A program made the position numbers and the translations under genes. Shown piece after piece: positions 8,661 to 22,100 of a stretch of 64,000 bases of DNA (its first letter is position 1; each line of letters begins with the position of its first letter). Source of the stretch: Emydura subglobosa (Eukaryota; Chordata; Testudines; Chelidae); contig ML679961.1 in the NCBI GenBank assembly GCA_007922225.1, positions 71,962,890 to 72,026,889 on the forward strand. The letters run 5' to 3'. The notes under the pieces were generated by a model that ran no database searches, had not been told where the DNA came from, and saw only the letters and a list, made by a program, of their open reading frames with translations.

Positions 8661-11179
8661 GCAATGGGGAAATGAATGGACAAGAGAAACATCTCCCAAA
8701 GGAGTGTTTGTTGCCAAGCAGGGCACAGAGTCAGATAAAGAAAAATGTGTATTTTTGTGTGTGTAGTTCTGCACCTTGGTCCAAAAAATGAATATTTTTA
8801 GGTTTTTAGAAGCTGTTAACTTACTTCTTTCCAGTGTTGCATTTCCTAGTTCCAAATGAGTCTTGGACTGGGACTGCAGATTGAACCCTCAGGTGTCAAA
8901 AATCTTTCCAATAAGGCTGCTGTCCGCTGTCATGCTATTTCTAGTCCAAGTGGAAGAGAGAAATTCTGGAAATTGCTGTCTAGAAAGGAGCCAGTGTCAG
9001 GATATTTGCATCCTGGTTTGCAGGCCAAAGAGGCTGTTAATCTGACTGAGATGCTAATCTGTAATGTAACAATTTCAGGGTTGTATCAACTTCATTGTCA
9101 TCATTTGCACAGCACAGCACAGCACAACCATAAGGGGAGATTCACCTCAGGACCTTATGCTAAAAGAATACAGCTTCTCACCACTTGCACTAAAGGAGAC
9201 TCTGTATTTGCTGTTGTGATATTGGTGTTCATATCCTCTGGAGGCCTCCAGGCATTACAGACAACATAATCATCCATCTGTATGGGTCTGCAGTTCCAGG
9301 ACAGTGGTGTATATGTGTACTCTGTGATTTATACACTTCCCCCTCTTCCAGACTCTAATAAGGGATCCACCTGCCAAGTGCCCCCTCATGGCTACAAGCA
9401 GCTTTGCCGCATGCTGCATCAGTTTCCTTTTCTCACAGGGCTCCTCAATAACACATCCGGTCCATATTAAATTAAAAAACTCTCTTCATTGTATGCAATT
9501 TATTTAGCCCTTACATATTGGTGGTCCCGGCCTCAAACCTATTTCAGTGTCTCTCTCTTCCTTTCGGTCAAGAGCTCCCAGCTCTCGTTCCCAGAATGGG
9601 GTTCCATTTTTTACTCCCTGAAGGAACTAGTCTCTCTCCCTGCAGCTGCTTCCGCAAACCAGCTAGGGCTTCCCATGCTTCTGTCCTGTTTGGGCCTCAC
9701 AGCCTTCCTGACGGTAGTGCTACCAGCTCCCACTTCGCTCCTGGGGAGGTGAGATGATTGTTTCCCAGGAGGGTTGAGGCCCCATTTCACCTTAAAAGAG
9801 CCAACTACCCTGTGACACAGACTGGCTTTTGAGCACTTGAAATTCATTTCCAACCATCAGGTGCCAGATGTAAAGATTATGAGACTGATAAATATTAGAT
9901 TTCCAGACTAGAAGATCTGGATACTTAACTGTAGGAAATCTTTTGGGATTCACTCAACCCTAGTTTAAACACTTTTGTCAGTGAAGCAGTTTGCCGAAAT
10001 AATGCTGCTTAGGAGGGATTTCAATACCTTTCTCTTTCATTTGTCTTTATTCCCTTTTTCGCGTTCCAACACTGATCCCAGTCTGATGAAAGTAACCTGA
10101 AAATCTGTGAACTCTAAAGTAAAACCAACATTTCCTTCTCTCTCTCCTTCTTGCCCGTAAATGCTTGAATAGGTCATTGGAATTTTTTTTCTGCTGCTAT
10201 GCCCAGAAAAGAAATATAAACCTTAAACCTCATCTAGGGATTTTGCCTTTGGATTTTGAATATGTTCTGTCCATGTTGCAGTCCGCCTTGGAATGATGCC
10301 CGTCTAGTGAATTAACAATCTATACCTGAATTTGTAACTTCAGTCCAGTGAAACTGATAATCCAGTCCAGTGTTTGCTTACCAGCCTAGGATGGGAATGC
10401 AAGATGCACATTTTTCCCATGCCAGAAATTAGCTCCTCTCATTGGTTCTTAATAAAAAATGTTGATGGTTTAAGGGCCTACCTCACAGGAGTGCTGTGAA
10501 TTTTAAAGGACAGATTTATAAAGGTCTGTAAGTACCTAAAGATCCAGATAGTCATGCCTAAATGTGTTAGACACCTTATTCCATTTAACTTCCCATGTCT
10601 TTGTAAATCTGGCTCCAAGAAATTAATGTTTATTAAGTAATTGGAGATTCTCAGAGGGAATGTGTTATGGGGCTTGTTCCTGGACCCTTTGAGGTCAATG
10701 GCACAATTTCCATTGACTTTTGTGATACATGATGAGTCTTTGATGTGCAAAGTATCATTATTTATTATTTGCTGTTAGGTTTTCTGTTATCCCTCACATT
10801 CTCCTAGTAATTCTCCCAGTGAATAACGAGATGGTTATAATGGTATGTCCTCTTACCATAAAAAGACAGGTAGCTTTTAAACCATCAGAAGATAGGGCCT
10901 ATGTCTTTAAAACATATTCATTTCAGTTTCATTACACTGTGTAGCTTTGATTTCAGCCTCAGCCTCACTGAATCCTATTTACACCTTCAAATCTTCTTGA
11001 ACAATTCCTTTTCCTTCTTGGTGGCTAAATGATTTAAAAAAAGAGTAGATAGCAGCCTGGCCACCAAGCACTCGCAGACATGTTGAAACAGGAAGATGGA
11101 TTTCTGCAGAAACTAGAGGCTCTTCAAGGTTAGGGCGAGAAAGCACATTCGCTGACAGGGGGAGTGACATCTGGTGTTT
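8661..11179. other. mostly unique sequence, no gene seen
   Basis: Open frames here (137 codons at 8856-9269, 87 codons at 9489-9752) show no domain or codon signal I can support. A short GCACA tandem run lies at about 9110-9126. Confidence 0.4.
10511..10613. repeat. foldback MITE-like palindrome
   Basis: The ends (CAGATTTATAAAGGT and CTTTGTAAATCTGG) are inverted copies and the interior is partly self-complementary. The type is that of the short foldback elements listed further on. Confidence 0.35.
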
Positions 11180-11608
11180 AGAACATGGGGCTAGAAGTCA
11201 AGTTTCCTGGGTTCTGTCTTAGCTCTGAGAGAGAATATGGCTTAGTATTTAAAGAATGAGCCTCAAAGTCAGGAGCCCTGGGTCTGGGGGTGGGGAGTGT
11301 GGGGGACTAGTGGTGAGAGTGTGATACTAGGAGCCAGGAAACCTTGTTTTTGGCCCTGGATGGGAATGCAGAAGGCCCGGAAGGCAGAAGTTGAGAGATG
11401 GGACTTCTGGGTTCTGTTCCTGACTTTCTGTTTGACTTTTGTCAAGGGTGTGTTATGTGCCTCAGATTACTCATCTGCAAAACAGAGATTATCTTCTTCC
11501 CCCTAGGTATACTGGGGCGGCTAATTTAATATACATTTGTAATGTGCTTTGGGATCTTCTGATGAAGGATTCTATACGGGTGTAAATTATTATCACTCTC
11601 AAAATAAA
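11178..11608 (+). mobile_element. tRNA-derived SINE with repeated heads
   Basis: The sequence carries several successive tRNA-like head segments, each ending in a CTGGGTTCTGTTC or similar box-B-like word (about 11209, 11275 and 11409). A tail follows with the usual words CATCTGCAAAACAGAGATTA, GTGCTTTGGGATCTTCTGAT and GAAGGATTCTATACGGGTGT. This is the layout of the tRNA SINEs common in turtles, where head segments can be multiplied. It is diverged and non-coding. The 69-codon frame within it is a chance frame. Confidence 0.7.
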
Positions 11609-11819
11609 TAGGAGCCTAATAAAAAATGGGGTGCCAATTCAGGCAGGTGTGTAGGACTTCTGAACCTCTTTGTCTGTCCCTGATTGTAGGGATTAGATTG
11701 TAGGGGCAGCCACAGCCTCAGGCTAATTAGCCAGTGCTAAAATCACTGGTGAGCTCCCCTCTGCAATTCAGCCAGAGAAATGGGAACTTGAAGGTTCATC
11801 ACAAACTGGGAAGTAAAAG

Positions 11820-12150
11820 GGTACTAAATATTTAAAGCCAAAAAGTTAAATATTATCATAAAAGTAATTTAATATAAATGGCTTTCAGCAAATCCTTATC
11901 CATATTTCATGACTGAAATGGGTGGCTGGTTTCTAATGTTTGCGTGCAATTAATTTTAATGGGTACGTTGCATTAATTCCTCTCCCTTGTCCTCCAGAGA
12001 CCCTGACCCCATCAAAAAAAGCAAATAGCGAGACTTCAAATGTCCCTGGCACAGAAGGTGACACAAAGCTCTGTATATAGACCTGGAAATGACAAGTTAA
12101 TAGGCTATTGATAGTTTCCTAAGTATATAGAGTGCAATTACTCTGTATAT
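11820..12150. promoter_or_regulatory. candidate conserved non-coding sequence
   Basis: This is AT-rich, repeat-free sequence with homeodomain-like words (TGCAATTAATTTTAATGGG near 11945, GCATTAATTCC near 11969). The texture resembles developmental enhancers. This is inference only, since conservation cannot be judged from one genome. Confidence 0.2.
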
Positions 12151-12254
12151 GTGGGGATGAGTGAGTGGTGGTGGGTGTTCTACAAGGCAAAGATATCTGA
12201 AAATATGAATATACAGTAGGAACACATTAAAGTTCTGTTTTTCATTTCTGTTTT

Positions 12255-12330
12255 ACAGCCTGATCCAAAATCCATTTAAGTCAATGGGAGTCTTTCCATT
12301 GTCTTCTTTTGCCCTTAGATGAGGCTTTTA
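12255..12330. repeat. short foldback element (CTGATCCAAA type)
   Basis: CCTGATCCAAAATCC, AAGTCAATGGGAGTC and CCATTG are arranged as in the palindromic elements at 32327 and 43153. The right arm is degraded. Confidence 0.3.
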
Positions 12331-13454
12331 GTTAATTGAATGTATGAATTGGGATCATTATGCCCAGCTTTTTCGAAGTGCCGCAAAACAAAATTTCTCT
12401 TCATCTCCTAATTAACTCACCCCTTCTGAGATACAACTGGGAGATGTGAAGGTGGAAGTTGAAATATGGAACTTAATCTTTGTAGTTCTTATACCTTTTG
12501 AGCAGGGAGTTCATTGGTCCTTTTCAAGGCATCCATCTTCATTTCATGAAAGAAACACCATATTCAGTGTGTCTGTCTAGGTTCTTGTAATGGTCACCAA
12601 CACAATAGGTCTTAGTTTTGTAAAGCAAAACAAACGTGTCCCAAACCATTTAACGTGAGCTAGAGACAAAGCTTAAACCTCTTGATTCCAGCACAGTTTT
12701 CTGAAATGTTGGAAGGAGGAAGAAATAGCTTCTATTACTATAAAACCAATAATTCATTATAGATTCCTGGGGTGGGGGAGTTCCAGGTTTAATTAGCATC
12801 AAACTTAACTGGCTTCTGTTTCAACCCTAAATATTAATTAGTGAAGCCCTTAGGGTAATCAACCCATTGTGGATCTCTGAGAAAAATAAACTGATTAATA
12901 GACTGACCTTGACAGTTCTATGTAAAAACTGAAATACAGTCTGTTCACCCAGGATGTATAGTAAACTTAACCTAGAGTGGAAAATTGTGCCTAGAACTCA
13001 AGAAGTAATAATCAAGCATTGGGAGACCTGGTTCAGGAAAAATAGGAAGTGACCCTAATGTTTGCCCATATCTAGAATCCAATACATTTTTGGAGGTTAG
13101 AAAAGGTTTAATTAACTTTTTCCATTTCCATATTCTGTTGCATCAGGGACTCAGACAAGAACAGAAGCTAAAGGGAATACACTCAGAGAGCCTGGTACCT
13201 ATGTATCTAATATTTATATTTATACCATACTCATCATTGTGCATCTGAACTATGATCAGTTCTGGAATATCTTCACAAGAATCCCAGCCCAGTTTTATAG
13301 ACCCAAGTGACTGGAAAAGGATCTTAATTTTGGGTCTTTCCTTTAACTGAATTTTCCAAATCACGTGAAGTTTACCTGTTGCTGTTATCAACAAACAGGT
13401 CAATGTTCAGCAACAGGTTTTGGAAACAAATTTATTAAAACCATGAAAAATTAC
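12331..13454. other. unique sequence, nothing recognised
   Basis: No coding or repeat signal that I can support. Confidence 0.4.
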
Positions 13455-13735
13455 ATATGGAAGGCAGAATGGTCTAATGAAGAGGTTGCCAGGCAAGGGT
13501 TAGAACATCTGGGATGGAATCCTGGGCCTACTTCCTCCCACCTGGGAGTTTTGCCATTCACTGCCCTGAGCTCTGTCCTCACCTTTGGCATTATTTGTGT
13601 GTTGTTGGGCAATTCACTTAACCCCTTTGTGCTTCAGCTGCCTCCAGTATAAAATAGGGATAGTAGTACCCATCTTTTAAATCACTTTGAGATCTATGAG
13701 TGAAAGGTGTTGGTGCTAAATAAGCACTAAATATC
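13455..13735 (+). mobile_element. tRNA-derived SINE
   Basis: A head with GGCAGAATGGTCTAATGAAG is followed by a body with GTTGGGCAATTCACTTAACC, TGCTTCAGCTGCCTCCAGTA and AATAGGGATAGTAGTACCCA, and a tail with ATCACTTTGAGATCTATGAG. These are the ordered hallmarks of the same SINE class as at 11178. Confidence 0.75.
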
Positions 13736-15150
13736 AATGACTGTTACTAAATGATACGAAAATTAAAACCCTCCGGTGCAACTCATTTCTACGTTCAACT
13801 TCAACACTTAATTCATCCCTCACTTCTGTCCCTTCCCAAAACCTTCTCCTTATCCAACCCTTTGCCCTTGGGCCAATCTGTTATATTTCTACTTTCTCCT
13901 CCTTTTAAAACTCACAACTTGCAGGGGGTGTGTTGCAGTAGCTCATCTTGTGCCAGACAGCTCTCTTGACGATCTGTCAAGAAACTTGGCTGCATGGGCA
14001 ATGGAGACAAGGAATCCATTTTAAAAAGCCATTTTAACTTGCCAACAGAGATTAGAATATACTAAGAACTAATGACTGGGTGTAATTTCAGATTTTTATT
14101 TCAAAACCGATTGGGTGCTAGGTAAGCTGCAAAAAATTTTTAAACTAATAAACTTTATTTCTTTTTTATACTGAGAAACAGACAAAATAAACAACGATGT
14201 CCTCTTAACTCACAGCCTGATGGGATTTTTTACTGTGGAATTAGCACTTAGATACTACGGTGACGAGCCTGTAGGAATACCTAATATAGGACAGATAGAG
14301 AAGTGGACAGACCAACGGATAATAGAATTCTAAATTCCATAAGAACTTCTTGTACAATCTTAATCATACCAGCAGCTCATGTAGAAAGCTGTTGCTATAT
14401 ATTATTTTGAGAAAATCTGATGCTAATGAAAGATTGCTAGCTTATTTGATATCCCTGGAGACTGATTTGTTCTGTTTATCCCCAGGACAGGTACAGCATG
14501 AGCAGCAGCAGAGCAAGCTGCCTTCATCTTATCCCACCAATCTTCCTGGAAGATCCATGTCTTAAGGGGTATTTCTGTAAAGGGAAAAATGTTTGGTCTC
14601 TATGGCCCATTGACATCTAGCCTTTCTTGCTGTGACTCCCAACAAGGGATCCAATTAGTGCCAGTTTGTTTTCTTATGATTCAATGCAAGCATCAAATTC
14701 CTCTCTATGTACAGTGGAGCCCTCTTATAGTCAATCACATCTTTCACACAGTGATTTCAGTCTGAGAGCCACTATGATTAGAATTGGAATAGGCACATCA
14801 CAATGAACAGTCTGGGACTTTTGTTCTACTTCAGTATCAGTGAAGTTACGCTGTATTCAAGCTAATATAAATGGATTCCACCGTATAGAGTAGGTATGTT
14901 AGAGATGCTTTAAATGGGTCAAGAGATATGTAGAATTCAATTAGTACTCTTTTAAATTTCCTCTTTGTTTCTGAATGATGGTGTTTTTGTCATTTGCTAA
15001 GACTAAAGTTCTTTGAGGCAGGGGTTCTCATTTTGTTACATGAATATACAGCGTCTGACACAAAGGGACCCTGTTGCCTATCTGAGGCCTTCAGGCTTTA
15101 CCGCAATATAAATAAATACTCCATCTCAAATTTATTTAATTAAGAATTGA
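13736..15150. other. unique sequence, nothing recognised
   Basis: Scattered short frames only. Confidence 0.4.
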
Positions 15151-15179
15151 TATAACAAGAAAGTTTTGTGAAGGTTCCA

Positions 15180-15320
15180 GGGCTGGTACACCAGAGGGGG
15201 CTGCAGGGAAACTAGCAGAACTGTGTGGGTGATCTAGGACTGGAATAACAGGGTTGTGGTGGGATAGGATTTGGTGCATTGGCTGATCTGTGTGTGAGAA
15301 CCAAAAATGAGGCAGTGGGG
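15180..15320 (-). repeat. dispersed tandem repeat family, copy 1
   Basis: It contains GCAGAACTGTGTGGGTG, CTAGGACTGGAATAACAGGG and TTTGGTGCATTGGCTGATCT, the minus-strand form of a unit of roughly 60-80 bp. Related copies lie at 27090, 28690, 30255 and 63310. Confidence 0.5.
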
Positions 15321-15330
15321 ACACTGAAGG

Positions 15331-16270
15331 TTAGGAAAGCAGAAACTAACCAATGCTACCATACTCCCTTAACCAGATTTTTTTAAATATATGAGAAAAC
15401 AAATGTGTATTTTCTGAGAAGCCCCAAAGAAATAAGGTGCAAGCCCCAATGAATTTTTGAAAAAATACATTTCCCTTTAATTCCTGCATGGCAAAGGTCC
15501 AGATTACTAGACATTGTGGTAGTTACTACTGTGAAATTTACTTGTGCTTAGCTGCAGTAAATCCATCTGTTACAAGAATATTGATAAACATTTACATTTG
15601 CAATGCATTTATGGCATTTTGGGTCTGATTCTGAGAGACTCTGAATGCCAAGGTGCTGATCCAGGGGCCTGAAAAATTAGTTGAATCAGGTGCCAGCTAA
15701 GCACCAGCCAACTCTCACTGGCTTTAGTGGGAGTTACCTTTTCTCAAGACCACTCAATATTGGGCCCACTGCTGGTAGAGTTGAGAAGGCATGAGCCCAG
15801 CTGAATCTCTTGGTTGCTCTCTGAACCAGGTCTTTCTTGTGTAGCTATTAGTACTAGATGGCAATTTCCCATTAGTAAATGTATGATCCAGCCTTTCATT
15901 CTGCTTCTCCTATGCAATCTCGCCATTGTTGGTATGTGAGCCTTTTCCTCTGCAGCTCCAGCTGGAACAACCTTCCTGTTATTTTTTCCAGTTGATCTAA
16001 AGGTTGACTCCCTCATCACTGAAACCCTGTATCTGAACCTCTCTGAGCTTTTGTGGGGGAGATAGGAGTTAGAATACAAAGCCAGACCGGGATCAGAATT
16101 GTCTTGGTTGGATACTGTCTGCATGCTGAGCTGAACCATCATCTGGGATGCTGCATCAGCTAGTTTAACTAATGACAGAGCCTCTGTATAGGCACATTGG
16201 CAAAGATCGTTATGGAAACTTTCACTGTGAGAAGAAAAATTCCTTTCCTCACCCATAACTGTGACCACAT
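15331..16270. other. unique sequence with one long chance-size frame
   Basis: A minus-strand frame of 179 codons (15744-16283) has no recognisable domain. It is Ser/Asn-rich and lacks any supporting splice or promoter signal, so I do not call it a gene. Confidence 0.35.
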
Positions 16271-16274
16271 CCCC

Positions 16275-16500
16275 ACTCCCCACTTCCTACTTTTTGAATC
16301 CCTCCATTGGCTCCCTATTTCCCCCTGAATCAAGTGTAAGCTACTTTTCCTTTTATCCACGGCTTTATACTCTTCCCCTCAATCTAGATCTCTGATCTTA
16401 TCTCTTTCTGCATAGTTCCTGTGTCCTCTGTTTCACCAGCAATGCCACTATCAATGCATCAGTTAACTTCATGTTCCTGCCTGTTTTCCCTGCCAGCCTT
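16275..16500. mobile_element. possible old L2/CR1-type LINE fragment
   Basis: Words such as AATCCCTCCATTGGCTCCCT and ATCAAGTGTAAGCTACTTTT resemble a conserved part of ancient L2-type LINEs read in antisense. This is recall of a motif, not an alignment. Confidence 0.3.
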
Positions 16501-18189
16501 TTCAAACGGTTTTACCTCCCCCCAGCCTTGGTTGGCCAAACCACCACTTTTCATTTGGTTCAGCTTTCCCTTCAAGGGGTCCAAATATTCCCCTGGGTTC
16601 TGCTAGGCTTCTTGGGCTTGGCTTCCCCACGGAGAGCCTTTTATACCCACTGCACTACAGGAACTTGGCTTCCCCTTGGGGGGCGGTTCAGATACCTTGC
16701 TGAGCTCTGCTAGGTCCTTCTAGATTGGGGAATGAAAAAAATGGCAGAACTCTTTCAAGCCCATTCATTTGTGGTGCCAGGATGTGATGTCACTCACAAT
16801 ACACCATACCATTGTGTATTTGCTCAGTGTAGGCACTGCTCACACAAAAGGAGGGCTTCTTCAGCAGTGTTCCATCCCATCTAGTTTTGTAGGTCATTCC
16901 TAACCCCACTTTTGCACTGTGGAAGTTGAAAGATTTTAATTAAATCCACCCTTATCACCAGGATGGAACCAGTCATCACAGATGGCATTGTTGAGAGGCT
17001 TTTTCAGTGAGACTGAGTCTCCAAATATAACAGGGCCAAATTCATCCAACAAAGATGGATTTAGTCCCTCCCATGTTCCCAATCTCCAAGTCAGACACAG
17101 ATACTAAGATGTTAGTACATGGTAATACTGACTCAGATAGTATAGAGATGGGGACCATATACGCACCTAGATACATACTCAGCTATGAAAAGAGACAATG
17201 AAAATGTCATGATATCATTAATTTCAAACAACAAAGTAAAAGTGTTCTAAAGCTTGTGCTATTCCTGCCACCAGCTTCAAAACACCATCAGGGATAGCAC
17301 TGGCAGGTTGGCTGGCTGCTTCTGCATTATCTCCTAACAGGTGAACAATTAGTTAATTGGTGCTGGTAATTACAATGTTCATTAAGCAATCTCAGGTGGC
17401 AGGTTTACCCTTCCCATCCATATCATTGAGGCATTCTGGATAGGATTTCATGCACAAGTGGAGGTAATAGCTCTCACTCGCTTACACACATAATCCAGCA
17501 CAGTGGTGTGTGTGTGATATTAAAGCTCCCAAGTTGTGTGCTTCAGCTCCATCTGGGATTAGACCTAACAGCTCCTGACCTCATTTCGAAGTGGTGGAGA
17601 GCTGTGTTGTTCTCTAATGGAAATGTTAGCACATTTCTGTCACTAGTTTCTCTGTATATATCAAGGATGTTTAGTTTTATGGGGAATGATAAGAATAATG
17701 ATAATAATCATAGGAGTTATATGTACAAATGTACATCTTCCAATGCTATGCAAATATTACATAATAAGAACTCATTATCATCATGGTCTCAGAAGTCAAA
17801 GATAGAAAAGATCTGTTACATTCTATCACCTCATCTCCTCCATGACACCCTCTCAACAGCTGGTTAGAGATTCGTTTGCTTGGGACCATCAGCCAAAGTG
17901 TTGTATGGAATGGCAGAGGTGCTTCACTGACCCCAGCTATTCACAGGCTCACAAACAAATTTCAGTTACTTTGTAAGGTCCGTATGTTCTTGATTTGGGA
18001 CTCATCGTTATCTCAAAAGAAAGCCAAAAACAAGAACCTTCTCCTCTGAACTCTTGCCACCTTGAATTGTCTCTCTGTATTTCTCTACTGAATTGACTCA
18101 ATATCTCTTTTCAGATTTTATCTGAGAATCTCCCTCCTTCTCCATTGCTTTTAACTCTTAATTTCTTTTTGTCCCTTCTATTCTGACTG
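16501..18189. other. unique sequence, nothing recognised
   Basis: No gene or repeat family that I can support. Confidence 0.4.
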
Positions 18190-18420
18190 GAAGGCAATAT
18201 CATATATTGGTTAGACAGATAAATATGTGTCAGGTGACGAGTTCTATTACCGACTCTACTACTGATCTGTGATGTGATCTTGGACAAAATGAGTAGCTTC
18301 TCTGTATCTCAATTTCTTACTCTGTAAACTGTAGATAAAACCCACCTTGGCAGAGAGTCACAAGATAGAAGGCTCCACATACATGCAAAATATTATTAAA
18401 CATTTATATTCCCGAGAATT
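18190..18420 (+). mobile_element. tRNA-derived SINE, diverged
   Basis: GGTTAGACAGAT (head), GATGTGATCTTGGACAAAAT, CTTCTCTGTATCTCAATTTC and ACTCTGTAAACTGTAGATAA appear in the same order as in the SINE at 13455. Confidence 0.6.
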
Positions 18421-19112
18421 TTTTAAATACTGTATTTACTTGTTGCTGTTACCATTAGCCATGATTATGTCATTCTCTAACTGTTATTCAATCTGTACAG
18501 CTTTTCATGGTATATTTACGACAGTCACTACATAAAATGTATGGTGATGATTTCTGTAAAAATATGTGACATGCACTGCATAGTACAGTCTGTCAGGAAG
18601 TTGCATATTTTTTATTTCCTGTGTGTGTTTCTTCCACTCTCCCATTGATGGCACAGATTACTTATCTCAAGGAACTATTAATACAATAAAGTAAACATTG
18701 TGCTCCAAGAATCCCTTTTTTCAATCAATTGCAGAAATAACCTCTCAAGAGCTTAAATAAAGATGCCCTCAACACATTGTACAGTACCTTTTTACATCAC
18801 GTGTGGCACAGATTCAAGACTGACCTCTGATGAGTATAAGTTAAATGCTCAGGTAGACAGATCTCTTCATGCAAGTGTAACCAAAATGTGGAAGCAGTTA
18901 AACATGAATGGGCCAACTTTAAACCTTGTGCCCCACCTGTCTCTTTGATCCTTCATCACTCTCACATAATCTTTTGGTGTTGCAAAAGGATGGTGGAAAG
19001 CCCTGCAGGGATTTCATCAGAGCATGAAAGTCTGGTCGGCTAATTTGTTTTGATATGGTGTTAATAAACCATGGATCAGGACATATTTTAGGAGCTAGAC
19101 ATGTCCTGATGA
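18421..19112. other. unique sequence, nothing recognised
   Basis: No repeat or coding signal that I can support. Confidence 0.4.
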
Positions 19113-19189
19113 TGGGCTAAATCGTGGGAGTTGCTGAGTATCCTCAGCGTACTGATTTCAAACGGAGCTTCTCTCAGGATTTGGCCCAG
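19113..19189. repeat. foldback MITE-like palindrome
   Basis: Left arm GGGCTAAATCGTGGGAG and right arm CTCAGGATTTGGCCCA are inverted. The inner parts TGAGTATCCTCAGCG also pair. Confidence 0.45.
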
Positions 19190-22100
19190 TACTTTCTCTC
19201 CTGATGAAAGGAACCTTTGAAAGACTAAAGTCCCTTCTCTCCTCTGCTCTTTCCTTTTAACTGCCTTTTTTCTTGGAGTTTCAGATCAACTTTCAAATCT
19301 CTTTTAGCAGATTTTTAATTATCCTGCTCTCACACTGAGATGCTGGGATGGAGGCTCCAGACGTTTTTTGAGTTACATTTGCAGATCATGTTGGCATAAT
19401 CGCTATGGTAACTGACCCATGTTGGGTGGAAGAAAATAAGCTCAAAACTAAAGGTTAATTGCTGTTTCATTTATTCATTTTTTGTGCAATTCCAGCTTTG
19501 TGAATTGAGGTTCTAATTAGAATCAAATTATCAGCAGATTGAACATCTTCTTTGTTATTTGGATGGCTACACAACTACTCAGGCTGGTTCAGAAATAGAC
19601 AAAATTGGAATCCCACCCTTATACCCCTGTCTCACGCAACAAATAAGAAGCTCCAGTTAGGATCTTTTAAGGAGTGTCATTGTGGTTTTTCTTTAGTTTA
19701 AAAGCGTCTGGAAAAGACCTGTCTATTTGTCAGGACATTTCTGTGCAAGCATAGGTCCATCAAGTCTGGTAGCTTAACTCTGGCAGTTGCGCTTACTTGA
19801 TATTTTAGGGAAAACAAACAAACAAACAACCCCCCACCCAACAAACAAACAAAAAATCAACTCCACACACACAAAATATCCCTCTTCCCCCAATACAGTA
19901 CTGTACAATGTTATACAGGTATTTGGGAATTTTTTTTGGCAACTGGCCTGTGCCTTGAAGCATGTGACCTGATTACCCTTAGCATACAGAACTATAAATG
20001 ATAGAACTGATAATAAAATGGTCCAGCCCTTTAAAAAAATCAACCACAGTATCTGACTCCACTTCCTCTGGCAGGAAATACTACAGATTAATTCTATGGA
20101 AGAATACCACAGCCAAGAAGAGCCCAGGGAAGGTGAAATACATGTTGGCTAGCTTTTCTTCCTTTAAACTTCCTAATTTATCTGTTGTTTCTGAGAGAAT
20201 GCTTAAAAAGGTTTCTGCAAATATTTGCTTGACTGTAAAATTGAATTTGCTTCAGCAGAGCTTGCATACCTTTCATAATCAAACATGCTTCTGGAATGTC
20301 GCAACCTTCCCATTATCAGCTGGAGAGATCTGGTTGTGTGAGGAGTTATCAGGATTCATTAGGACTGGGGATAATTGCCAAGCTAGACTAAATCCTATTA
20401 TTGACCACAATCAGCCTAAGGGCAGGAACCTCAAAAGATTGGGTGGCTTAGTCTGGATCCTCATCTGAACCACTTGAGTCTGGAGATTTGGGCTGGGAAT
20501 CTCATGGGAACAGATTTCTCCTTTTCAGTACTTCTACATTGTTTTCATCTTCAGGATCCTCTAGACACGCTCCCAATTCTACTCACTTTCCCTCAAGCCA
20601 TTCTTCCTCAACGTCCTTCTGTAAGGAGCCCTTCTCTTAGCTGAATGAAGTTGGATGAGATTATCAATCAATGCGACTTTTAGATTGGAAGGGGTGCCTC
20701 AGAGCTCTATCAAATGGTCTCCCTTATCTCTTGCATCCATGCTCTGAGGTTAGAGAGCAGGAGAACATACTATGGAAGCAATCCTGGGTCTCTTGTGTGA
20801 AAGGACAGAGTTAGAGCTCTTCCCACTCAAATGCCTGGTTGATCTTGCTACACAGGGGTGAATGGCCAAATGCTGGGCTTTATGGATTGGTTTTAGATGT
20901 TGTGTCATGAACAGAGCTGATCAATTATTCTCAGTGCCTAAAGCTTATTTTTCTGCTCTTAGAATGTCCATGAGTAAATTGCAAATCACTCAATTAATTA
21001 TTCTACAGTAATCAATGAAATCAATTTTTTTTTTCTGGGAAATTTCTTTTCTCCTTGATTTTATACTACAGAAATGTATGCTATAGAAACTAGGTTGGTA
21101 GATAGATGCTAGTAGAGAGTTCTCTATGAGTATCTGTAATGTTTGCTCAGCTCTCATAATGAATCAGCATTTGGACATAACGATTGTAGGGTTATGCAGT
21201 TTCTAATAACTCAGTATTTCTAAGCGCTTACCAAAGATGGGGTAATATTTAGTATCCCTTGGAGGGGCTTATTACTACAGGCTCCACAGTCACTCTAAAA
21301 TTTGAAGTTCATTTAATGGAGCCAAAAACAATTCTCCTTACAAAATTTGCAAATCCATCCCTTTGAAATTTAACTCAAATATCTTGATTCAAAGCTTACC
21401 CTAAACTGACTGGTGCAACAGTGTTCAGTTGTGACTCTCTGCAAGTGTTTGAGCTTTTTAAAGAAGAAGAATTAAAAAAAGAACTCAAGAAAAATATTAA
21501 AGCTAGACTCTAGAATCCTGGAAGTGGCTATGGTTCTATTGCCTTGGATCCCGGGGGCAAGCCTGGATTAATGGACCTGATTCATACTTGGTTCATTTTG
21601 GACTATCATTGATAAAGGAAAAACACAAGCACCCCTTGGATATAAAAAGCCAATCCTGAAGTGAATGTTCAAGACTGACAGTTCACTGGGAGACAGAGGC
21701 TCTCTCATCAGTCGCACCTGAACTGTAGTCTGAAGTATAGAGAGATTTAGTTCAAACCATTTACTAAGTGATCACATTATGTTGCTCAGTTGGGTTTTAC
21801 ATCTCCACACCCAACTCACTTACACAAAACCATATATATCTCTATTTACACACACCCATTCCTTTCTCTCAGGGCCATCCCTCAGGGAAGGCTTTGAAAG
21901 CCCTCATCTAAACAAACATCAACATTATTTGTAGCCCTCCTTTTTTTTATTCAGCAGGAAGAAATATCTCCACATGATCAGTTGCAATTAAAATTCTTTC
22001 AGCAGCTCCTCCAGAGCTTCAGGGTTATCTCTTTTCTCAGGGATCTCGGAAGAGTGAATTAATTTACATTTTATTCAAACAAAATTAGAGATGCAATTAC

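Noticed and set aside
8856..9269. 137-codon plus-strand open frame with a hydrophobic C-terminal stretch
   Set aside because: The hydrophobic run is short, there is no signal or family match, and the GCACA microsatellite lies inside it.
15744..16283. 179-codon minus-strand open frame
   Set aside because: A frame of this length is expected about once by chance in 64 kb of six-frame sequence. It has no domain, splice or promoter support.
19998..20468. 156-codon plus-strand open frame
   Set aside because: Composition looks random and no domain is visible.
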